Shown: piece after piece, positions 62,441 through 64,000 of the stretch
Layout of the letters: each line of letters begins with the position of its first letter
How positions within the stretch are numbered: the first letter of the stretch is position 1
DNA from: Acidobacteriota bacterium
GTDB taxonomy: Bacteria; Acidobacteriota; Terriglobia; 2-12-FULL-54-10
Direction of reading: 5' to 3'
Assembly: GCA_009691245.1 (NCBI GenBank)
Contig: SHUM01000011.1
Span: 1-64,000, forward strand
DNA length: 64,000 nt
Translations under genes and position numbers: made by a program
The notes under the pieces: generated by a model
Told to the model about the DNA's origin: nothing
The model's database searches: none
What the model saw: the letters and a program-made list of their open reading frames with translations, nothing else

Positions 62441-64000
62441 CTAAAAGTTCAACCGCAGCGAGAACTGCACCTGCCTCCCCTTATTCGCGGTGTTGGTGAT
62501 TTGGCCGAAGATGTTGCCGGACATCTGCACGTTGGCTTTGTCGAACTGTGCGTGGTTGAAGAAGTTGATGAACTCGCCGCGGAAGGCGAGGGAGCGCTCG
62601 CGGCCGCCGGGCAGCGGGAAGGTCTTGCCGATGGCCAGGTTCCAGTTGTGGGTGCCGTCTTTGCGGAACACGTTCATGCCGATGTTGCCGCGTCCGCCGA
62701 GGGGGAGGTTGGTGTCGAAGTAGAGGCAGTCCAGATAAGTGCCGGAGAATCCACCGGCCACGCGCGCGCAGCCGGGGCGGCCATCGGCGGTGATGGCGCC
62801 CATCTCCAGTTGCGAGGTGTCGGGATCGTCGAAGCTCATCCCCAGCAACTCCGGGTTCTTGATGTTGGGGCGGTCCTGTCCCCAGCCATCCACGTTGCCG
62901 ACGCCGGGGCCGTCGCCGCCGGTGTGCATGTGGTAGGGCGTGCCGGATTGCAGGTTGGTTACGCCGCTGATCTGCCAGCCGGCGAACAGCGTCTTCACCA
63001 GTCCACGGGTGCCGACGGCGAACGGCAGATTGTAACTATAAGTCACCACCAGCGCCTGCGTGGTGTCGAACAGGCTCACGCCCTTCTTGTCGCTGGTGAA
63101 ATCGCATAGCTCGCAGGTGGACGTGCCGGTCTCGGGCGGTCGCTCGACGCCGGTGGCGGTGTTGGTGAAGTCGCCGCCTGTGTCGATGTTCTTGCTGTAA
63201 GAATACTGCGCGCGGAAGACGAGGCCGTTCGAGAGGCGCTTGTCCGCGCCCAGAATCAGCGCGTCGTAGTAGCCGTTCGAGCTGCTCTCGATGACGATGA
63301 TGTCGGCGAAGCCCTGATCGGGGCGGCGCTGCTGAATCGTCGCCGTGGTGTTGGGAATAGTCGTTCTGGGCCGCGCGCGGTTGTACACCTGCTGCGTCAG
63401 CAGGTGAAATGTCCGCGTGCCCACGTATCCGGCGCGCAGCGTGAGGCCGCCGGGCGCGGCGCGCTCCAGGCCAAAAGAATAGTGATGCGTATAAGACGGG
63501 ATCAGGTCGGGGCTGAGTCGATAGATGGTCTCGGGGCGCTGTTGGATATTTCCGCCGAGCGGATTCAACAGGTCGGGAGCGTTCACGGTGAAGGCGCGCA
63601 CCTGCGGCGAGTTGAAGCGGGTCATGCCGTAGCTGACGCCCTGGATCTGCGCGTGCGAGATGCCATAGCCGCCGCGAACCACGGTCTTGCCGCCGCCGGG
63701 AGTCCAGGCGAATCCGAAGCGCGGCGCGAAGTTGTTGGCGTCGCCGTCATACCCCGTGTCGGTGAGATGATTCACTTCCACCGGCGCGGTGGCCAGCTCG
63801 TAGCGCACCCCGGCGGTTAGGGTGAAGTTGGGGCGCAGGCGCATCGAGTCCTCGAAGTATACGAAGTGCTCCCAGTTGCGGAAGCCGCGATAGAAATTGC
63901 CCACCGCGAACAGGTACGTGCTGGGCGTGCCCTCCAGGAAATTCTGCACCTCGGTGCGGCCGAAGTCGCTGGAGAAGCGCAGCACGCCGCGCCCGTTGTC
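62441..64000 (-). CDS. TonB-dependent receptor, 3' part (runs off the window)
   Basis: At least 519 C-terminal residues of an Oar-type receptor barrel, ending QVQFSLRLNF. Segments include WEHFVYFEDSMRLRPNFTLT, FAPRFGFAWTPGGGKTVVRG and YVGTRTFHLLTQQVYNRAR. The frame continues to the window edge at 64000, so the plug, regulatory domain and start are not seen. It has the same architecture as the receptors at 2263 and 10234. Confidence 0.88.
   Translation of the reverse strand, partial: DNGRGVLRFSSDFGRTEVQNFLEGTPSTYLFAVGNFYRGFRNWEHFVYFEDSMRLRPNFTLTAGVRYELATAPVEVNHLTDTGYDGDANNFAPRFGFAWTPGGGKTVVRGGYGISHAQIQGVSYGMTRFNSPQVRAFTVNAPDLLNPLGGNIQQRPETIYRLSPDLIPSYTHHYSFGLERAAPGGLTLRAGYVGTRTFHLLTQQVYNRARPRTTIPNTTATIQQRRPDQGFADIIVIESSSNGYYDALILGADKRLSNGLVFRAQYSYSKNIDTGGDFTNTATGVERPPETGTSTCELCDFTSDKKGVSLFDTTQALVVTYSYNLPFAVGTRGLVKTLFAGWQISGVTNLQSGTPYHMHTGGDGPGVGNVDGWGQDRPNIKNPELLGMSFDDPDTSQLEMGAITADGRPGCARVAGGFSGTYLDCLYFDTNLPLGGRGNIGMNVFRKDGTHNWNLAIGKTFPLPGGRERSLAFRGEFINFFNHAQFDKANVQMSGNIFGQITNTANKGRQVQFSLRLNF

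Overview
The window looks like an Acidobacteriota chromosome. It carries three large Oar-type TonB-dependent receptors (an N-terminal carboxypeptidase-regulatory domain followed by plug and barrel), secreted c-type cytochromes, a planctomycete-type cytochrome/DUF1552/ankyrin operon, an NtrC-like AAA+ protein and an lpxB gene for a Gram-negative outer membrane. Coding GC is high nearly throughout. The order (perhaps Bryobacterales or a relative) cannot be fixed from sequence reading alone.

Layout. (1) 275-7773, minus strand: two copies of a module encoding a TonB receptor, a Tat-exported SoxC-like molybdoprotein and a monohaem cytochrome c. In the second copy the receptor has shrunk to its last codons. 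(2) 8242-9954: secreted amidohydrolase. (3) 10234-15577: operon of TonB receptor, small cytochrome c and a haem-bearing Vgb-like beta-propeller protein. (4) 15843-21212: a decaying accessory stretch. It holds a receptor tail, a deletion fusion of a haem-protein gene to an ankyrin gene, a frameshifted TPR gene and a dispersed repeat, interspersed with an intact metallo-beta-lactamase-fold gene and a glycolipid glycosyltransferase. (5) 21799-25210: amidohydrolase and TPR protein. (6) 25448-31007, minus: the intact haem protein/DUF1552/ankyrin operon, of which the pseudogene in (4) appears to be a deleted paralogue.

(7) 31384-45873: mostly housekeeping (ABC-F ATPase, ribosomal protein S1, tRNA-Ser, a VapBC pair, Tag glycosylase, DnaC-like loader, LpxB). 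It is mixed with a pair of degenerate signalling proteins, an M1-peptidase-like protein that has lost its zinc ligands, and two exported carboxymuconolactone-decarboxylase-like proteins. (8) 46027-51377, minus: MidA-type methyltransferase, enoyl-CoA hydratase and 3-hydroxyacyl-CoA dehydrogenase, aldo/keto reductase, TfoX-like protein. (9) 51490-56138: glycine cleavage genes gcvT-gcvH-gcvPA-gcvPB, with hairpin repeats inserted between genes. (10) 56225-64000: ERCC4-type nuclease, a Kelch gene broken by one amber codon, CigR-like and DUF4159 proteins, a lower-GC putative nuclease, and the 3' part of another TonB receptor running off the window.

The dominant theme is outer-membrane uptake receptors coupled to periplasmic oxidation (molybdoproteins, cytochromes, haem propellers), plus clear evidence of duplication and loss of these modules. 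Strong candidates for new biology are the degenerate NtrC-like and GGDEF/PilZ-like pair, the dead M1 peptidase, the receptor/cytochrome/haem-propeller operon, and the lone putative PD-(D/E)XK protein. None of these was confirmed by a database search.
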